Of a stretch of DNA of 8,720 nt, positions 6,999 to 8,720 are shown piece by piece. A program made the position numbers and the translations under genes. Source of the stretch: Deltaproteobacteria bacterium. Lineage in GTDB: Bacteria; Desulfobacterota; Dissulfuribacteria; Dissulfuribacterales; QOAL01. Below the pieces are notes generated by a model, which saw nothing but the letters and a program-made list of their open reading frames with translations, ran no database searches and had not been told where the DNA came from. Each line of letters opens with the position of its first letter. Position 1 is the first letter of the stretch. The stretch lies in contig JALWJV010000421.1 in assembly GCA_026996955.1 (NCBI GenBank), positions 1-8,720 on the forward strand, in the 5' to 3' direction.

Positions 6999-7023
6999 AG
7001 CACTCGTCAATGACCGGTGCTAA
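6997..7023. promoter_or_regulatory. CIRCE operator (HrcA binding site)
   Basis: The left arm TTAGCACTC (6997-7005) is a perfect match to the CIRCE consensus. It is followed by exactly 9 bases and then CGGTGCTAA (7015-7023), which matches the right-arm consensus GAGTGCTAA at 7 of 9 positions. HrcA binds this inverted repeat and represses groESL until heat or misfolding stress titrates GroEL from HrcA. hrcA itself is not in the window. Confidence 0.92.
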
Positions 7024-7090
7024 TACTGCTACCTTTACCTTGTCCCGGTCAAATCTTGATTATCAGAAACATAATCCCAATTTTATAAAA

Positions 7091-7096
7091 AAGGAG
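7091..7096 (+). promoter_or_regulatory. Ribosome binding site of groES
   Basis: AAGGAG lies 8 bases before the ATG at 7105, a strong Shine-Dalgarno that confirms the start. Confidence 0.85.
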
Positions 7097-7104
7097 TAGT
7101 TATC

Positions 7105-7395
7105 ATGAAGATTCGTCCACTACACGATCGCATTCTTGTAGAGCGTATTGAAGAGGAGAACAAGACACCCGGTGGCATTATCATTCCTGACTCAGCAAAG
7201 GAAAAACCTGTTGAGGGTAAGGTTATCGCTGTTGGAAATGGAAAAATAGCTGAGAACGGAGAGGTTAAACCCCTTGATGTCAAGGAAGGAGACAAGATCC
7301 TGTTTGGAAAGTATGCAGGCACTGACATCAAGATTGGCGGTCAGGAATACCTTATCATGAGGGAAGATGACGTTCTGGGAATTATCGAAGACTAA
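7105..7395 (+). CDS. groES: Co-chaperonin GroES (Hsp10)
   Basis: Forms the heptameric lid that caps the GroEL cylinder and closes the folding chamber in the cytoplasm. The 96-residue protein has the normal family length. It opens with the hallmark KIRPLHDRILVERIEEE and continues with the mobile loop KTPGGIIIPDSAKEKP (about 20-35), whose GGIII segment docks on GroEL. GKVIAVGNGK and GDKILFGKYAG follow, and the protein ends in EDDVLGIIED. It is the first gene of the groESL operon, followed after 65 bp by groEL. The upstream CIRCE element points to HrcA repression and heat induction. No unusual residues or truncation were noticed. Confidence 0.98.
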   Translation: MKIRPLHDRILVERIEEENKTPGGIIIPDSAKEKPVEGKVIAVGNGKIAENGEVKPLDVKEGDKILFGKYAGTDIKIGGQEYLIMREDDVLGIIED

Positions 7396-7445
7396 TCCCT
7401 GGTATCAGCAGAACACTACAGAATTTGAGCGATTCACGGAATCAC

Positions 7446-7450
7446 GGAGG
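7446..7450 (+). promoter_or_regulatory. Ribosome binding site of groEL
   Basis: GGAGG lies 10 bases before the ATG at 7461. It sits in the second copy of a short tandem repeat: TCACGGA occurs at 7434-7440 and 7442-7448. Confidence 0.8.
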
Positions 7451-7460
7451 TAAGTAAACA

Positions 7461-8720
7461 ATGTCAGCAAAAGAAATTAAATATGATGTAAAGGCCAGAG
7501 AGTCCATTCTCGCAGGCGTTAACGCCCTGGCCAATGCAGTTAAGGTTACACTTGGTCCCAAGGGACGTAACGTAATTATCGAAAAGTCATTCGGTTCTCC
7601 TGTTATCACCAAGGACGGTGTTACAGTAGCCAAGGAGATCGAGCTTGAAGACAAATTCGCCAACATGGGCGCACAGATGGTGAAGGAGGTAGCCTCCAAG
7701 ACAAGCGACACCGCTGGTGACGGAACCACCACAGCTACCATCCTGGCACAGGCCATCTACACAGAGGGTTCAAAGCTCGTTGCAGCCGGCATTAACCCCA
7801 TGGCCCTGAAGAGGGGTATCGACAAGGCGGTTGATGCAATGGTTGACAAGCTCCGCGCAATCAGCAAGCCCACCAAGGACCAGAAGGAGATTGCACAGGT
7901 CGGTACAATTTCTGCCAACAATGATCCAACCATCGGTAACATCATTGCCGAGGCAATGGACAAGGTTGGTAAAGAGGGAGTTATCACCGTTGAGGAAGCC
8001 AAGTCAATGGAGACAACCCTTGACGTGGTTGAGGGTATGCAGTTTGACCGCGGCTACCTTTCTCCCTATTTTGTAACTGATCCGGAGAAGATGGTCTGCT
8101 CCCTGGAAGACCCCTACATCCTTATCCATGAAAAGAAGATCAGCAACATGAAAGACCTTCTGCCTGTTCTTGAGCAGGTAGCCAAGATGGGTAAGCCCCT
8201 CATGATCATTGCAGAGGATGTTGACGGCGAAGCCCTTGCAACACTTGTTGTGAACAAGCTCCGCGGCACCCTCTCTGTATGTGCTGTAAAGGCTCCTGGC
8301 TTTGGCGACAGGCGCAAGGCAATGATGGAGGATATTGCAATCCTCACCGGTGGCACCATGATTGCCGAGGACCTTGGTCTCAAGCTTGAGAATGTAACTG
8401 TAAACGACCTGGGTACTGCAAAGCGCATTGTTGTTGACAAGGACAACACAACAATCGTTGACGGTGCTGGTGAGCGCGAGAAGATCGAGGGCAGGGTTAA
8501 ACAGATTCGCGCCCAGATCGAAGAGACCACATCTGACTATGACCGTGAAAAACTCCAGGAGCGTCTTGCCAAGCTGATCGGCGGTGTTGCAGTAATCAAT
8601 GTTGGTGCAGCAACCGAAACCGAAATGAAAGAGAAGAAGGCAAGGGTTGAGGATGCACTCAATGCAACCCGTGCAGCAGTTGAGGAAGGCATTGTTCCCG
8701 GCGGTGGCACCGCACTTATC
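7461..8720 (+). CDS. groEL: Chaperonin GroEL (Hsp60), N-terminal 420 residues (cut by the right window edge)
   Basis: Forms the double-ring 14-mer that folds proteins with ATP hydrolysis and GroES in the cytoplasm. The visible 420 codons run from MSAKEIKYDV and cover the N-terminal equatorial, intermediate and apical domains plus the return into the equatorial domain. Landmarks are VTLGPKGRNV (29-38), the ATP-site motif GDGTTTAT with Asp87, the apical segment with DRGYLSPYF and VKAPGFGDRRKAM, and ARVEDALNATRAAVEEG carrying the catalytic Asp398. Both aspartates fall at the same positions as in Escherichia coli GroEL. The window ends inside the GGGTALI segment. About 125-130 residues, including the C-terminal equatorial part and any GGM tail, are therefore missing. 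It is second in the CIRCE-controlled groESL operon, with a GGAGG ribosome site 10 bases upstream. Copy number in the genome cannot be judged from here. Confidence 0.98.
   Translation, partial: MSAKEIKYDVKARESILAGVNALANAVKVTLGPKGRNVIIEKSFGSPVITKDGVTVAKEIELEDKFANMGAQMVKEVASKTSDTAGDGTTTATILAQAIYTEGSKLVAAGINPMALKRGIDKAVDAMVDKLRAISKPTKDQKEIAQVGTISANNDPTIGNIIAEAMDKVGKEGVITVEEAKSMETTLDVVEGMQFDRGYLSPYFVTDPEKMVCSLEDPYILIHEKKISNMKDLLPVLEQVAKMGKPLMIIAEDVDGEALATLVVNKLRGTLSVCAVKAPGFGDRRKAMMEDIAILTGGTMIAEDLGLKLENVTVNDLGTAKRIVVDKDNTTIVDGAGEREKIEGRVKQIRAQIEETTSDYDREKLQERLAKLIGGVAVINVGAATETEMKEKKARVEDALNATRAAVEEGIVPGGGTALI

Larger units (their letters stand above)
6816..7104. other. Intergenic control region upstream of groES
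   Basis: This 289-bp gap holds the groE promoter region in its right half: A-tracts, promoter, CIRCE and ribosome site. The left part (6816-6930) shows no recognisable gene. A weak 6-bp inverted pair, GATGTT and AACATC near 6855-6885, has no following T-run, so I do not call a terminator for the kinase operon. Confidence 0.5.

Noticed and set aside
6812..7000. A 62-codon frame starting at a GTG that overlaps the kinase stop codon
   Set aside because: It has no Shine-Dalgarno site, a composition driven by the A-tracts, and an end inside the CIRCE element and groE promoter. No family resemblance was seen.
7083..8530. Several minus-strand open frames over groES and groEL
   Set aside because: They are antisense shadows of unmistakable chaperonin genes.

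Overview
The window looks like a chromosomal segment of a Gram-negative, probably anaerobic bacterium, most likely of the Desulfobacterota (deltaproteobacterial) type. That placement is an inference. It rests on an outer-membrane TonB-dependent receptor together with a groESL operon controlled by a CIRCE/HrcA operator and a sigma70-like promoter, and on the general look of the proteins. No database comparison was possible. No mobile elements, tRNA or rRNA genes, CRISPR arrays or clear pseudogenes were seen.

Layout. Positions 1-1319 (minus strand) hold the N-terminal 439 codons of phosphoenolpyruvate synthase, cut by the left window edge. Positions 1488-1865 (minus) hold holo-ACP synthase (acpS), upstream of ppsA on the same strand. 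A good sigma70-like promoter for ppsA starts one base after the acpS stop codon. Positions 1866-2092 form a divergent AT-rich intergenic region with a 22-bp near-perfect palindrome. Positions 2093-6815 (plus) carry a compact three-gene operon: a TonB-dependent receptor, a periplasmic substrate-binding protein of the ABC_sub_bind (PF04392) type, and a membrane sensor histidine kinase. Positions 6816-7104 are the groE control region, with helically phased A-tracts, a promoter and a CIRCE element. After it come groES (7105-7395) and the first 420 codons of groEL (7461 to the right edge).

How the genes work together. The receptor, binding-protein and kinase genes are spaced 26 and 2 bp apart, and no ABC permease, ATPase or response regulator accompanies them. 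The simplest reading is a ligand-sensing relay: the receptor brings a ligand across the outer membrane, the periplasmic binding protein captures it, and the kinase reports occupancy to a response regulator encoded elsewhere. This is the most interesting part of the window. The flanking genes are housekeeping: PEP formation for gluconeogenesis, activation of acyl carrier protein, and chaperonin-assisted folding.
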